From Adiantum capillus-veneris (Eukaryota; Streptophyta; Polypodiopsida; Polypodiales; Pteridaceae), in NCBI GenBank assembly GCA_014529385.2, contig CM043945.1:98250612-98314611 (forward strand): 64,000 nt of DNA, given 5' to 3'. The notes under the pieces were generated by a model, which saw only the letters and a program-made list of their open reading frames with translations, searched no databases and had not been told where the DNA came from. The first letter of the stretch is position 1; each line of letters starts with the position of its first letter. Position numbers and translations under genes: made by a program. This document shows positions 12,576-24,396 of the stretch, piece by piece.

Positions 12576-13331
12576 ATTCTTCACTTAAACTTTGGTAGGG
12601 GCATGCATGAAGAAGCTAGTGGAAGAAATACAACATAATGTTGCTCTCGTGAAAGCAGCTACATATGGGCTACAGGTTTTTGGTAAGGGAGATGATGAAG
12701 GTACGGGTGCAAAGGGCCAACTGTGGCCGTATGCTTTAAAGACAACAAAAGCAGGTAAGGTAACGTATGGGAAGTTATGACAGGTACGAAATTCAATTCG
12801 GGAAACTATTGTTCATATTGGCTCCAACCTACCCATACGATGTACCAAATCTACTTCTTGTTTAACTTCCCTACAAGCACTTGCCATAATATTATGTATT
12901 GAGAAACCCTCCTTCCCCCTCCACAACATTATACGTGCGCGCACACACACAATTTTACTTGTCCAAGCATCTACCATGTCTTGAATATTGATGGCCACAA
13001 GCCGTGATTCAGAGGAGGGAGCATAACCTTGGATAATCAAGGAGTTAATATAAGGGTGGATGATTAAAGTCTCCATAAGGAACGCTCTAGACATTTACAG
13101 ACAATGATAGAGAGATTGTTATATGTAATTTGATGCTAAATGTTTCTATTATGATTTAATTTCTATGTATTTTGTGGGGTTTTGCTCTTTTTTATTGCTC
13201 GAAAAGGTTTTCTTGCAGTTTGAAATTCCTCATCCTATAGCCAACCATGGCTAGGCACAATGGGCGACAATGTGGCAGCAAGATTTTTCTTATAATTTGA
13301 CAGTAGCATCTATGCACTTCCTTTCTCTTTT

Positions 13332-13793
13332 GTGATGCAACATTATGAAACAACTAATGCATTCAATTTGCATCCATTAACTCTAATGGGACAACAGGTG
13401 AAGATAAAGGCTACTGAACTTGCTAGTGGTGAACAAATCTTCCTTCTCAATCATGGCAATGTCAATTCCGGAAGGTTCGCATTGCTATTGAAAGCACACA
13501 AGGCATTGCAATGAAGGACAAACTAGTAATAGTCAAATGGCCCCTTTAGAGTAGTTGGTATACTACATGCAATGCCTTCTTCACAAAGCAACCTACAAAT
13601 GGCACTCAAGCAAGCAAAGGATATCATTCAAGTTCATGAGCTACTTATGCATCATGATGGACATGTCGCATCTGAGTTACCATCTTTTGATCTATTTGTG
13701 CACGAACTTATGAAAATTGCAACATGTGAATTTACCATGGAGAATAACTTTGCACAAATAGAGTTTTGGAATATGCTCAGCAAGATGGTTTAG
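13332..13793 (+). other. Unrecognised coding-like segment of repeat copy B
   Basis: Counterpart of 3539-3991 in copy A. Two open stretches in different frames (KIKATELASGEQIFLLNHG, then NLQMALKQAKDIIQVHEL), separated by stops. Family not recognised. Confidence 0.3.
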
Positions 13794-13819
13794 AAGCAAG
13801 GATATGACTATGTATCACT

Positions 13820-13925
13820 GTGTGTGTGAACACATTAAAGGAAGAGTATGGCTCTTTTGTTTGAGACTATTTTAATGTGTGTGAACACATTAAAGGAAGA
13901 GTATGACTCTTTTGTTTGAGACTAT
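13820..13925. repeat. 54 bp tandem duplication specific to copy B
   Basis: The stretch beginning TGTGTGTGAACACATTAAAG is present twice in a row here and once in copy A near 4020. Confidence 0.85.
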
Positions 13926-14737
13926 TTGAGATGCAACATGGTTACTTTGCTACACTATATATACTTTGTAGAGTAACTATTGAGATCTTGATCTAATCTT
14001 TTTCATTGTTTATGCTCGCTCGGTTTCTTGTTCGCTTCAAAGTACTCGCTCAAGGATTGGGATTCCTCAGAGAGGTGAAAGTGTTGATATTTATCTTCAA
14101 AAGTTCCCTCTCAGCCTGGACCATTACGGCACCGTGAGTGATGTGGAAATTTGAATCCATTTCACACCTTTTTCGACCATTTTTTGACTTTTCTAGGCCC
14201 GGTTTTAGCCAATTATGACCCTCGACAGGCATTTTTTGCAGAAAAAACCCCAAAGGGACGGACTCCAAAATTCACCAAATTTTGTACGCTTGGTACTTAA
14301 TACCCAAATCACTTTTCCACATCCCGAAATTTTATTTTTGACCACTTAAAGGGCGGTGCACGCATCACCGCAGATCAGGCATCGTATATAGACAGTTACT
14401 GCATGTTCCAAAATTCTTGAGCGGGATGAGATTACCCACACTTTTTGCTTGCATTATTTACATTCTAGAAAGCTCAAACACATTCTCTAGAGCCAAAATA
14501 AGCCACCTAGAACCATATCCAAGGCCCCGATACCCTATCCGGGCATGTACATGTGCTCGACTGTTGGCATGCGAACCTGACTATTCACAATGTGTACACT
14601 TTGCATCTTTTTTAGAACTTGAAACCACTTTGCAAAGCTCCCAGATTCATGTATTTTCATCCTTTTTTTACATATGACAGTGCATATAAATGCTACGTTG
14701 TACACGCCAAAAGCGGTCTATCATCATTGCCCACCCT

Positions 14738-15232
14738 CTAGGTAGAGCATTTATGCGCAACCAAGAGACTATTTGCATCTAGAACCACATCCCTCGCAAA
14801 ATATTTCTTTAATCCATATCCATTTATTCTGTAGCGCAAACGTTCACCAGAGAGTTTTTCCAACTCATATGTGCCATTAGGAAATACATGCCTCACTCTG
14901 TATGGACCTAACCATTTGTCCCACAACTTCTTTTGAAAAGTAAAATCCAAGCGAGAATCATACTTCATTACCAGATCTCGGTCTTTGATCTCTTTCTCTG
15001 GTAGCCTCTTATTCATTTTCTCCATCCTTGTCTTTGCTTGTTGAAGATAATAATCACTGGCTTTCTCTCTATTCACTCGCAACAACTCTAGAGAAAGAAT
15101 TCTTTCTTGCATCTTGTCATTATGCTCACCTTGCATTCTGCGCAACAACTTCAAGGCATCCAACTGCACTTGTATGGACATAAGATCTTCTTTTCTATAA
15201 ACAAGCTCATATGGTGTAAACTGTGTTGACAC
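14738..15232 (-). pseudogene. Integrase C-terminal domain, copy B
   Basis: Carries the end of Ty3 integrase: TPYELVYRKEDLM, a coiled helix region, then WDKWLGPYRVRHVFPNGTYE, the GPY/F module that follows the integrase core in many Ty3 elements. It directly continues the upstream frame (15248-16756), from which it is separated by one stop (TAG/TTAG around 15246-15249). About 164 residues. Confidence 0.85.
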
Positions 15233-15247
15233 TCTATACGCAGTTCT

Positions 15248-16756
15248 CTAAGCCCACAAACACTTTTCCAAGTCCAAGTCCCACTCTTTAGGATGCTCTC
15301 TGGCATACTTTGATAGCATCTTCACAATTTGACCATTGCAGTTCTCAACCATTCCATTGCATGGTGGGTAGTAAGGAGAGGAATTCCTATGCTGAATTTT
15401 CAATCTCTCCATGAGATCAGCAACAAGTTTTCCCCTAAACCTTGGTCCACGATAAAAAATGATAACCATAGGAGCTCCAAACCTGCAACACACCTTTTCA
15501 TATAAAAAAGAGGCCACTCTTCCTGCTGTTACTTTTTTTACTGCTCTTGCATCCACCCATTTTGTCAAATAGTCCACAGCCACAAGGATATACCTTTTTC
15601 CATTGTTGGTCCTCGTCATGGGACCTACAACATCTACTCCCCATTTTGCAAATGCATCAAAAGACATTATAGCTTTTTGAGGCTGAGCCAAAAGCTTTTG
15701 ATTTGCAAACACCTGGCATCCATGGCATGACTTGCACCAAAAATAAGCATCTTTCATCATAGAGGGCCAACAGTAACTTGCTCTCCAAACACAAAAGACA
15801 ACCTGATCCTTGCCTTGATGGCCTGTTTCCTTATGGTAGTGCTCCAAAATCAAGCCTATCTCTTCTTTGTATGGCACTTTTCTCAAAATGCTATCCTTGC
15901 CATAAACCATGAGATCCTCACCTACCAATGTGTAGTTTCTTGCTTTTGCAACAATTCTCTTACGCCGAACCTTTGAAATGCCCTCTAGAAATTGCCCTTT
16001 ACCAATAAATACTTCTACATCTTGCAATGATTCCCTTCCTACATACAAGGCTTGCTTGACCTTTAGAGGAGCTACCAAGGCATCCAACTTGTCCCTAGGC
16101 AACTCATCAGCTTCTTTATTCTCCTCACGAGGAACATGCTTAAACTGTATCGTCTCAAACTCATGCAAAAGCTTCTTGATGCCATAAAACCACTTCTTCA
16201 AATTGTCTTTCTTAACATTCCACAAACCAAGCAACTGATTCATGACTAGCAATGCATCCCCTTTTACAATGACCCTCTTCAATCCAAACTCAACACACTG
16301 CTTCAACCCTAGGAAAAGTGTGAGATACTCGGCCTCATTGTTACTTTCAGCGTCATCAAGATCGTAAGCTCTAGAAAAGATAACATCGCCTTTTGGGTTC
16401 TTAATGAGTACCCCTCCACTTGCCTTTTGAAGAACTTTCCTGTATGAACCATCAAACATCATTGTATTTGTTATATCTACTTCATCTTCATGATCATCCT
16501 TGTCAACCCTTGGGTAAGATGGAAGCTCCCCCCCTTTATGTACCACTATGCCTGCCAAGTGAGCTTTAACAGAATGATCCACTTTGAACTCAAACTCATA
16601 CTCTTGAAGCTCCAAAGTCCACTTTAAGATGCGCTTCCTAGGCTTCAAATGTTGTACTACATCAAGAAAAGATTTGATGTGGTGAGCACATAGAAATTTT
16701 GGGGCAACAGATAGGTTTTGAACCTTCAACAAGCAAGAACCAAGGCAAAAACCCAT
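15248..16756 (-). pseudogene. Second RNase H and integrase core, copy B
   Basis: A 502-codon open frame. Residues ~45-75 are the end of the first RNase H (KWTLELQEYEFEF). Residues ~95-225 are an archaeal-type RNase H with MMFDGSYRK, NNEAEYL, KGDALLV and ENKEADEL, so its acidic residues are all present. The integrase follows, with a zinc finger (HYHKETGH and CKSCHGC), the first catalytic Asp (WGVDVVGPM) and the Glu (GMVEN). The second catalytic Asp is Tyr: FYRGPRF where SDRGPRF is expected. Copy A has the same change. A tandem second RNase H is typical of the Tat lineage of plant Ty3 elements. The domain calls are firm; an inactive integrase is inference from the lost Asp. Confidence 0.9.
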
Positions 16757-17060
16757 TGTTCCATTTTCGTGTAGGAGAACTCACTTACATTCTTCATCTT
16801 GCTCTCAAAATAGATTGGCTTGAAGTTCCTTCCTTGCTTTTGTAAGAGAACCGACCCAAAAGATACTGACCCACACTGATAGATACATAGAAAATCAATT
16901 GCAAGTCGGGAATACTCATTGTTGGTAAAGCACACAATACCTCCTTGATAACATGAAAAGCGTGTTGCATGTCTTCATTCCACTCAATCCCTTGGACTCT
17001 TTGACTCAATTTATGCAGAGGATACACATACTGACATAGCATCCAAAAAAAACGTGACAA
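16726..17060 (-). pseudogene. RT connection and first RNase H, copy B
   Basis: Two overlapping frames on the minus strand hold RLSRFFWMLCQYVYPLHKLS-like RT thumb sequence and FESKMKNVSEFSYTKMEQWV, the typical RNase H segment after RT (SK...E..Y...E.E). At least one frameshift separates them. Confidence 0.75.
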
Positions 17061-17269
17061 GTACCTGAGCTTATGGACGGATCCATAAGCAATAAAGCCT
17101 TAAATTTCTATGGCTCAGCTTCTATTCCATTTTGGGAAACCACATGTCCTAGCAAATGGACTATGGCATGAGCAAACTTACACTTCTTTGGGTTGAGTTG
17201 CCCACCCTCTTGTTGAAGCCTTTCAAAACTCAACCTCAACTTCTCCAAATGTCTGACCCTTGAGATATA

Positions 17270-17548
17270 TTACCCAATGTCATCCATGAAAACACGAATG
17301 AACTTACCCAAGTAGGGACCAAACACTCTATTCATCCATCCTTGGAAGGTAGCATATGCATTAACCAACCCAAAAGGAATTATTTTGTATGCAAAACAAT
17401 CCCAAGGAGTAATGAAGGTCGTCTTCAATCGATCTTCAATCGCTATCAAGATATGAAAGTAGCCAGAAAATCCATCCATGATTGAGTAACTTTCATGACC
17501 TGCAACCTGATTGAGGATTTCATCTAGGATTTCTTTTTGTGGCAGCAT
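17270..17548 (-). pseudogene. Reverse transcriptase core, copy B
   Basis: Contains SIMDGFSGYFHI (first catalytic Asp), PFGLVNAYATFQ and the FMDD box (RVFMDDIG). The order and motifs are those of Ty3 RT. The frame stops soon after FMDD, where further RT sequence continues with a TAA in copy B (near 17270), so the domain is broken. Confidence 0.85.
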
Positions 17549-17582
17549 TCAAAGGTTTGAAATCGACACATATCCTAAATCT

Positions 17583-18203
17583 TCAGTTCTTCTTGGGCAC
17601 AATAACAATTGGAGAGGCCCATTCGTACTCCTCCACTCGAAAGATGAAATCTACTTCCAAAAGCTTTGTCACCTCTTCATGAAGTGCCTTCTCATGAATG
17701 ACTCCCAACCTCCTAAGATTTTGAACCTTTGGCTTGGAACCTTCTTTTAGATTGATTCTATGCTCGACTCCTTTAGCTCCTTGCAACTCTTTATACTCAC
17801 TGGAGAATAGCTTTGAAAATTCCTTGAACGTGTCTGCATACTCCTTTTTTTCTTTCTCTGTCCAGTCCTCTCCTAGCATGCTGCTTGCGTTTACTTTGGA
17901 AGGCTCTACAACTGCTTTTGGACTATCCTTCTCCTCCTTGACCTTCACATCATGCACCAATGCTTCCTTTTCAACACTTATCCCAAAAAGATCAGGACAT
18001 AATTGCATCAAGCCTTCCTCGACACTTTCTTCTGATGATGTGGATGAAACATCACTATCGTATGACGCGGTTTCTGTTGAATCCGTATCTTGCATCTCCA
18101 CTAGGGGCTGTGTACGGCTCTCGTGTGTCTTCATGTTGTAGTCTTCCTTTCTATTTGTCAGGGATGGTGATAAAGCCCGTGCGCCAATCTTGCTTAGCAC
18201 CAA
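17583..18203 (-). pseudogene. Pol linker and N-terminal RT fingers, copy B
   Basis: An acidic linker (STSSEESVEEG) precedes an RT N-terminus: GVEHRINLKEGSKP, VTKLLEVDFI and ASPIVIVPKKN, all typical of Ty3 RT (HxI.L.....P; GxI..S.SPWASPVVLVPKK). Upstream, at about 18204-18420, the protease end is present but has stops, unlike copy A. Confidence 0.8.
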
Positions 18204-19471
18204 GGGTTATAAGCCATGGCCTCCCTAAAATGATCGGATAAGCATTCTCACCCGCTTGCATCACGTATCAATCAACCAAGCACTCAATCCCCAATACTTT
18301 TATCTTCACATGCTCAGCTATTCCAAGACACCTTGCATTTTTGTGGTTGGCCATCTTGATATGGATCGAAGCATTCACTGACATCTTGAATCCATGTTTT
18401 TTTCCAAGTTTTTTGACAAACACTAGTTGTACACATTATTATGAATAGGACACTTAACGAGTTTCATGAGGTTTGGACCACTTGAAAAGACCATATTATC
18501 TTGCCCAAAAAAATGCTTATTTTCTTTTGAATCAAAATGAATATTTTCTTCAAAGTTTCTTGACCCACACTAATTGTACACACTATGAATAGGTAACTCG
18601 TCGACAAGTTTCATGATATTTGGATTACCTGAAAAAGTCACTCTTATTATCTTCCCAGAAAACAAAGATTGTTTTCAAAGTTTCTTGACCAACACTAGTT
18701 GTACACACTATGCATATGTCATAATGAATGTTTCGCAAGGTTTGAAGAAATTTTCAAGTTTCTAGCTCCCTTTTTGTAACTATTGTTAGATTTCAGAGAA
18801 ATATGGTACAATCGGCATTAAATAGCTCCAAATGACATCAATTTGAAACATAAGCTCGATACACAATGGTTTCACACGTCGTATGCTCAACTGATGAAAG
18901 TTTTATAATTTTGAACACCAAAAAAAAATATGTGATTATTATCTTAGTGCCCAGATTTGTAAGATTTTCAACTTTAGATAGTTTCCACAACTACTACAAG
19001 GTATTTTAAAGTATGTCAACAAGTTTCAACAATTTTGGGTTAGTTTTTGTGTACTTATTTTCACTTACAATCTTATCAACGATTGAAGTAGATCTAGCAT
19101 CAATTTCCAAATCAAATGAGATCAAAACTTGTTGAGCCTTCACAAAACTTCTTATACTTCACCATGGCAACATAACCCTCAGATGTCCCAAAGCTAAATT
19201 TTTTCCCGGTGTTTTATTAATTAAGTGCTCCTTAACTATTAACTTTCAAAATATGTCATAGTACAACTCAAAACCACTCAAAGACAACCTAATCTATGCC
19301 TAAAAGGTCCTCGGTAAGTACTACTACTCCCAAGATACCTCTACATAGTTGAAGACAACACTCCTCAACCATGAGGTTTCTAAAAAGTGGTGTGTTTCTC
19401 GAGGTAAACCTAGAGGAAGTAATGGACAAAGATATCCATGCATGATGTTTTCTCTAGTTTAGGTCACCTCA

Positions 19472-19489
19472 TCCCCAGCAATGGTGCCA
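19472..19489 (-). promoter_or_regulatory. Primer binding site, tRNA-Asp-like (copy B)
   Basis: Same minus-strand sequence (TGGCACCATTGCTGGGGA) and spacing to the LTR-like end (TG at 19492) as copy A. Confidence 0.7.
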
Positions 19490-20149
19490 AATGTGAGTTC
19501 TGGGGTTTCCAAGCCTCACTCTATCTTATTGTAGAGATAGAAATAACCACATACATACATGTCATACCGTTGTCATGCAGCTTACCTAATTAATGATTAG
19601 TATTCAAGGCTTGCTGACAAGCTAGTTTTATGATTAATGTATGCCAGATGCAGCTTTAAAGGGCGAACATATTCCTTAATGATGCTAAAAAAGAGTATGC
19701 TTGAAGTGATCACAAATGGGTGTTTATGATCTAGAACTATAGTGCTTGAAGTGCTCTACCGGCCTATCTTTACGGCTTGTCGATTGGAGCTACGGTGAAG
19801 AAGTTAAGGTAGTTTGAAGCTTGAGTCAATTGCAGATCTGTACCAGATTGGTCAAGTGCAACTGAGGGGTCAGAAATGAAGTGAATGCAGGGACTTGAAG
19901 TGCTCACTTTGTGGAGCATGTCGGTCTTTTCAGATCAGCAACAATTAGAGATCTGGTTGCCAAGTTATTGCTAGTTTAAGTTTCCCTTGGGGCCAATTTT
20001 GTGCCAGGTTGGTCGCCCCGATCAGTATGCCATTTGGGAATTTTACAACCTAGCAAGGGTTTGTATGGAGACTATATGATCAGTGAAGGCTAAATGGATT
20101 TATAGATTTCCAAAATCGGAGTCCGGAGCTGAAAGAAGTTAATGCTTGA

Positions 20150-21760
20150 ACTCGGCGACAATGAATGTCATCTTCTGCAGTACATCAAAAGCAAGAGATG
20201 CCCGATATGGTTGTTGCAAAGAAGCTCAGGTTAGTTTTAACTAAATCCAGAGGGAATGCCTTATAGCAAATTAAATCACTTATACGTGCATCTTGAGGGC
20301 ATGTGGCACTATTCAAGATCTTGTTATGGGCATCAAAACTCACAATGATATTGTTAGTGAAGGACTGTTGCAGGAGGATAATGTGCTTAACACTAGGTTG
20401 GTAACCTAACAGGACATAAAGTGTCCTTTTAGGGTTTTGAAAAAACGTCCAAAACCATAGTAGATCCACTCATTTTGTAAAATCCTTTCATGAGGTTATA
20501 GTTCAAGGCCTACTACGCATGGAAAAGATAAGAAACTTGTAAAATTTCTCATCTTTTGGTCACACCAAGCCTCCAAAGTTGATGGACCAGTGCATTTTCA
20601 TCAAAACAGTAATTTCTTACGTTTTGTTGCATAAAAATAAGATTAGGGATTTTTGTAGGACTTGAGATAAATTCCCTAGTTAACTTCAATGGGTTGGTGA
20701 TCAAAACATATGATTGCTTCTCACTCACTAGTTTTTGTTTTTCCAAAATAAATAGGTACAAAAAAGTTGAATTTTTACCATACTGCAAACCTATCATCAA
20801 AGTTTCTATAGCCACACTCAATACAAATAATATATGCATGTTTTCTTAGTTCCCTATTGTCCTTTATGTTCATAAGGAGCCATGGAGCATGTCAAAAGAA
20901 TAATACATCTCTTACCAAGGGGAATCTTGGGGACAAAGATGAAGTGCTAAATACAGCAAACATGAAAAAACTGGATTCAACATTATGAGTTGTAGAATCC
21001 CATAGAAACTATTCAATATCTAGCGAAATTTGATCCTTATGACTAGATATGGTTACTACCTACAAAATGCATGTAGTTGTCACAAGAAACTAACAATATT
21101 GAAAAAGCTATACTTGATATACTAGAATGTTTAGTTTTTTTTAAAAATTGAAAAAATCAACCATCGTTGTATACTATGCAAAATAGGGTATTAGGTGCCC
21201 CAAAACTCAAGGAATATTAGCTTTATGTTACAATATGCCACATAGAAAATAAAAAATGCATTTGGATATCATGAAATCCACCAAAAAAATCATAGAAGGG
21301 CTAAAATTGGCTAAAAAACAGGATTTGACAATTTTTGTAATTTGGTCATAACTTACGACTTTAATATTTATTTCTCCCTAGAAGCATCAGGACATGTTGA
21401 GGACTACTAAAGATAGTTCTCTAGCATTATAGACCTCACAAAAATGAATTCTATAGTGGTATAGTTGCAAAAAGTTGAAAAAAGCCAAAAATAGGACCCG
21501 TTTTTTCACACAGTTTAGGTTGTGAAATGTTGTGCAAGGACAAGGTTAAAGATGGAATTGATATTCCAAAAAAATGTCGAGTTTTTTTCAGCTCATGAGA
21601 CAACTTTCTAGATAGATATCACCTCCAAATCCATTTTGAAACTCTTGACATAATTCAAGGAAAATGGTCACTTAACAGGACATAAAAGTGTCCCATTACC
21701 AACCTAGTGTTAACAATGCTTTGGTCAATGCGCATACCAAATGTGGTGCATTATGGAGCA
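20150..21760 (+). pseudogene. PPR gene fragment in copy B, split by an insertion
   Basis: The PPR fragment of copy A is repeated here but is cut inside the codons for VLNNALVN by the element at 20391-21709. The right-hand part (NNALVNAHTKCGAL) resumes at 21711. Since copy A has the uninterrupted site, the insertion came after the duplication. Confidence 0.75.
20391..21709. mobile_element. Non-autonomous DNA transposon with CACTA-like ends
   Basis: The ends are CACTAGGTTGGTAA and its inverse TTACCAACCTAGTG, each followed inward by a second near-matching block (GGACATAAAGTGTCC / GGACATAAAAGTGTCC). The flanks are TTAA on both sides and the empty site in copy A reads GCTTAACAATGC, which defines the insertion directly. 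Because TTAA is palindromic the duplicated site could be 2, 3 or 4 bases. A 3 bp duplication would fit CACTA elements. The 1.3 kb interior holds no recognisable protein. Confidence 0.85.
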
Positions 21761-21951
21761 TACGGGCCGAATGGCCACCCAAGGTTTTTTTATTTAAGCA
21801 AGTGGCCTCCCACTTTGGAACCAATGGCCACCCAATAGGAAAAATGAGGGCATTAAGTGGGAAAGAGAAAGAAAATGAAGGGAGGAGGAGTCTATCTATG
21901 GGGGGGCACATGCAAAAGAGGGGAGCAAGCAGTTGGAGAAGAGGAATAAGC

Positions 21952-22059
<108 letters not shown>

Positions 22060-22168
22060 AACATAAGCAAGGAGGAAGCCATTCTCTCTCTCGCTCTCGG
22101 ACACAAGCAAGGAAGAAGGTCTCGGATCTAAGCAAGGAAGGGAATCCACTCTTTCTCTCGCTTTCGGA

Positions 22169-22582
22169 TCACATCAATCTCTTCCGCTCTACATCTCTCG
22201 TTGTTCGCATATAGCTTTGATTTCGAGTTTGTGGGTGTGCCAGGGCTTTTTGCGATCCCGTCTGTAGAAAATAATTCCTCAAACACCAAATATTATGAGA
22301 AGGTAAGAACATACATCTGGCATAGAAGCCATAGAGGACTTCTTCAGAAGGTTGGTCACTGAGATCGTAGCATAAAACTTTATTACCCTCAAGGAATGAC
22401 ATCAATGGGGCACCTGCTTGCTCTGATTCATGGAAAACTTTGATGCAGGTGAGCAACATTCGGTATATTTTGTATAGCATTGCACATGATAGATCCGGTA
22501 GAATTTTGAAGAAGGACATGGTGCTCGTTAGGATTTTCACCATGTACTCTTCTGTCGATGATCCCTTTTTTGGAGCAGGCAA
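22169..22582 (-). CDS. Unrecognised ORF of 137 codons
   Basis: An open frame starting MPAPKKGSSTEEYMVKILTS that I cannot place. Its last codons reach into the end of repeat copy B. It lies head to head with the histone-like pseudogene. It could be a gene fragment or a chance ORF. Confidence 0.2.
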   Translation of the reverse strand: MPAPKKGSSTEEYMVKILTSTMSFFKILPDLSCAMLYKIYRMLLTCIKVFHESEQAGAPLMSFLEGNKVLCYDLSDQPSEEVLYGFYARCMFLPSHNIWCLRNYFLQTGSQKALAHPQTRNQSYMRTTRDVERKRLM

Positions 22583-22629
22583 TCTCGGGTAGTTCAGCCA
22601 GGTTGACCGCTTCTTTGTTATTGTCTCAG

Positions 22630-23046
22630 GTGCTTGCCAAGGGAAGAGGAAGAATCAGAACAGGCTGCAGAACCAGCCCCTAAGCATGTAAACAGACGCA
22701 AGTCTAAGTTTTCAAGAAGCCTTCACGCCGCCCGCCAGCAAATGTGCAAGTGCCCCCAAGACAACTGCAGCGGCGCCGAAAAATAGGAAGGGCATTTGCA
22801 AAAATCCGCCACTACCAGAAGACGACGGAGCTCTTGATTCGACGCGCCCCCTTTGCTCGCACTGTGAAGGAAGTGCTTCAAAGCTATGGAAATCATTATA
22901 GGATGCAAGCAATAGCGCTAGAGGCTATTCAAGAAGCTGCACAGGCCCACATCATTTCAGTGTTGGAATATACCAACCTATGTGCCATTCATGCAAAGCG
23001 AGTGACAATACAGCCAAAAGATATGCAGCTTGCACAACGATTGTAA
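22630..23046 (+). pseudogene. Divergent histone H3, CenH3-like (frameshifted)
   Basis: The frame at 22744-23046 carries a whole H3 histone fold: IRHYQKTTELLIRRAPFART, VKEVLQ, MQAIALEAIQEAAQAH, then LCAIHAKRVTIQPKDMQLAQ before a stop. Canonical H3 reads KSTELLIRKLPFQRLVREI and ends IRGERA. The APFxRTVKE segment and the short, different C-terminus resemble centromeric H3 (CenH3). However, loop 1 has no extra residues and the TIQPKD end is H3-like. A basic tail (APKHVNRRKSKFSR) precedes it in the next frame, with a stop at 22705 in the fold's own frame, so a one-base shift near 22700-22715 is needed. A polypyrimidine tract and CAG precede 22630, so this may be the last exon of a gene. H3 family: firm. 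CenH3: a guess. Confidence 0.65.
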
Positions 23047-23218
23047 CGAGACTTCGAGCATTAGCCGAAGTTACTCCTCTTTTTGTATTGCACACCCTTA
23101 TCTTTGTAATGATTTGACTTTCCAATGACAATATGATCAACAATTGTGTCTACTCTGTCTATTATCTTTGTAATTTCAAGTTCTGTATGTAATTGTAGTC
23201 AATTTCAGTAAATTTGTG

Positions 23219-23390
23219 CATTTTAAGTAACCTTAGGGGTAGATAAGCCTACAAGGGGCAGAAAAATGCCTGGCCACAAGGGCGCGCAAATGGCCCATCC
23301 AAAACTGATGGATGGGTCATTTGCGCGCCCTTGTGGCCAGGCCTTTTTCTGCCCCTTGTAGGCTTATCTACCCCCAAGGGTACTTAAAAT
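23219..23390. repeat. Hairpin 1 (arms a/a)
   Basis: Arms of about 75 bases around the loop AAAACTGAT. Left arm GCCTACAAGGGGCAG, right arm CTGCCCCTTGTAGGC: both are of the same subtype (a). The shared core is GGCCACAAGGGCGCGCAAAT. Confidence 0.9.
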
Positions 23391-23722
23391 AACCAAATTT
23401 ACTAAAACCTATTGGTTTTGCATCAATATTTTATATGGATCCTTATGGACACCTTTTTTTTTGTCATTTCAAGCTTTGAATTCCTTATAGCATATCAAAA
23501 CAAATAACATATTGTGAAACCAAGTGTCCAATGTAATTTGACTTTTTGGTGCAAGGGTGTAGTAGGTAGAGCTAAAGCAAGTGATAGTTTGCTGGAAACT
23601 TCATTTCATAATTGATTTGAGCTTTTCTAGTGTCCTTGAGTGTGAACATATACTGGAATTGCCATAAAAAGGTTGCATTTAAATGAATGATGCAAAACCA
23701 ATCCATTGCAATAAATTTGTGC

Positions 23723-23892
23723 TTTTTAAGTACCCTAGGGGGTAGATTGGCCTATAAGGGGCAAAAAAATGCCTGGCCACAAGGGCGCGCAAATGGCCCA
23801 TCCAAAACTGATGGATGGGCCATTTGCGCGCCCTTGTGGCCAGGCCTTTTTCTGCCCCTTGTAGGCTTATCTACCCCCAAGGGTACTTAAAA
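23723..23892. repeat. Hairpin 2 (chimeric arms b/a)
   Basis: The left arm is subtype b (GCCTATAAGGGGCAAAAAAA) and the right arm subtype a (CTGCCCCTTGTAGGC), so the outer part of this hairpin pairs less well than hairpins 1 and 3. Confidence 0.9.
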
Positions 23893-24224
23893 TAACCAAA
23901 TTTACTAAAACCTATTGGTTTTGCATCAATATTTTATATGGATCCTTATGGACACCTTTTTTTGGTCATTTCAAGCTTTGAATTCCTTATAGGATATCAA
24001 AACAAATAACATATTGGGAAACCAAGTGTCCAATGTAATTTGACTTTTTGGTGCAAGGGTGTAGTAGGTAGAACTAAAGCAAGTGATAGTTTGCTGGAAA
24101 CTTCATTTCATAATTGATTTGAGCTTTTCTAGTGTCCTTGAGTGTGAACATATACTGGAATTTCCATAAAAAGGTTGCATTTAAATGAATGATGCAAAAC
24201 CAATCCATTGCAATAAATTTGTGC

Positions 24225-24396
24225 TTTTTAAGTACCCTAGGGGGTAGATTGGCCTATAAGGGGCAAAAAAATGCCTGGCCACAAGGGCGCGCAAATGGCC
24301 CATCCAAAACTGTTGGATGGGCCATTTGCGCGCCCTTGTGGCCAGGCATTTTTTTGCCCCTTATAGGCTAATCTAACCCCCTAGGGTACTTAAAAA
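24225..24396. repeat. Hairpin 3 (arms b/b)
   Basis: Both arms are subtype b (GCCTATAAGGGGC / GCCCCTTATAGGC). The outer arms TTTTTAAGTACCCTAGGGGG and CCCCTAGGGTACTTAAAAA are also inverse of each other. Confidence 0.9.

Noticed and set aside
20391-21709. piggyBac element, because of TTAA flanks
   Set aside because: The ends are CACTA-like and the palindromic TTAA leaves a 2-4 bp duplication undecided; no piggyBac protein is seen.
23687-24371. ORFs of 60-67 codons across the hairpins
   Set aside because: They translate the palindromic arms and have no family match.
23219-24396. CRISPR-like array
   Set aside because: Only three units with a 502 bp period, each a long palindrome in plant DNA. 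A foldback element explains it.
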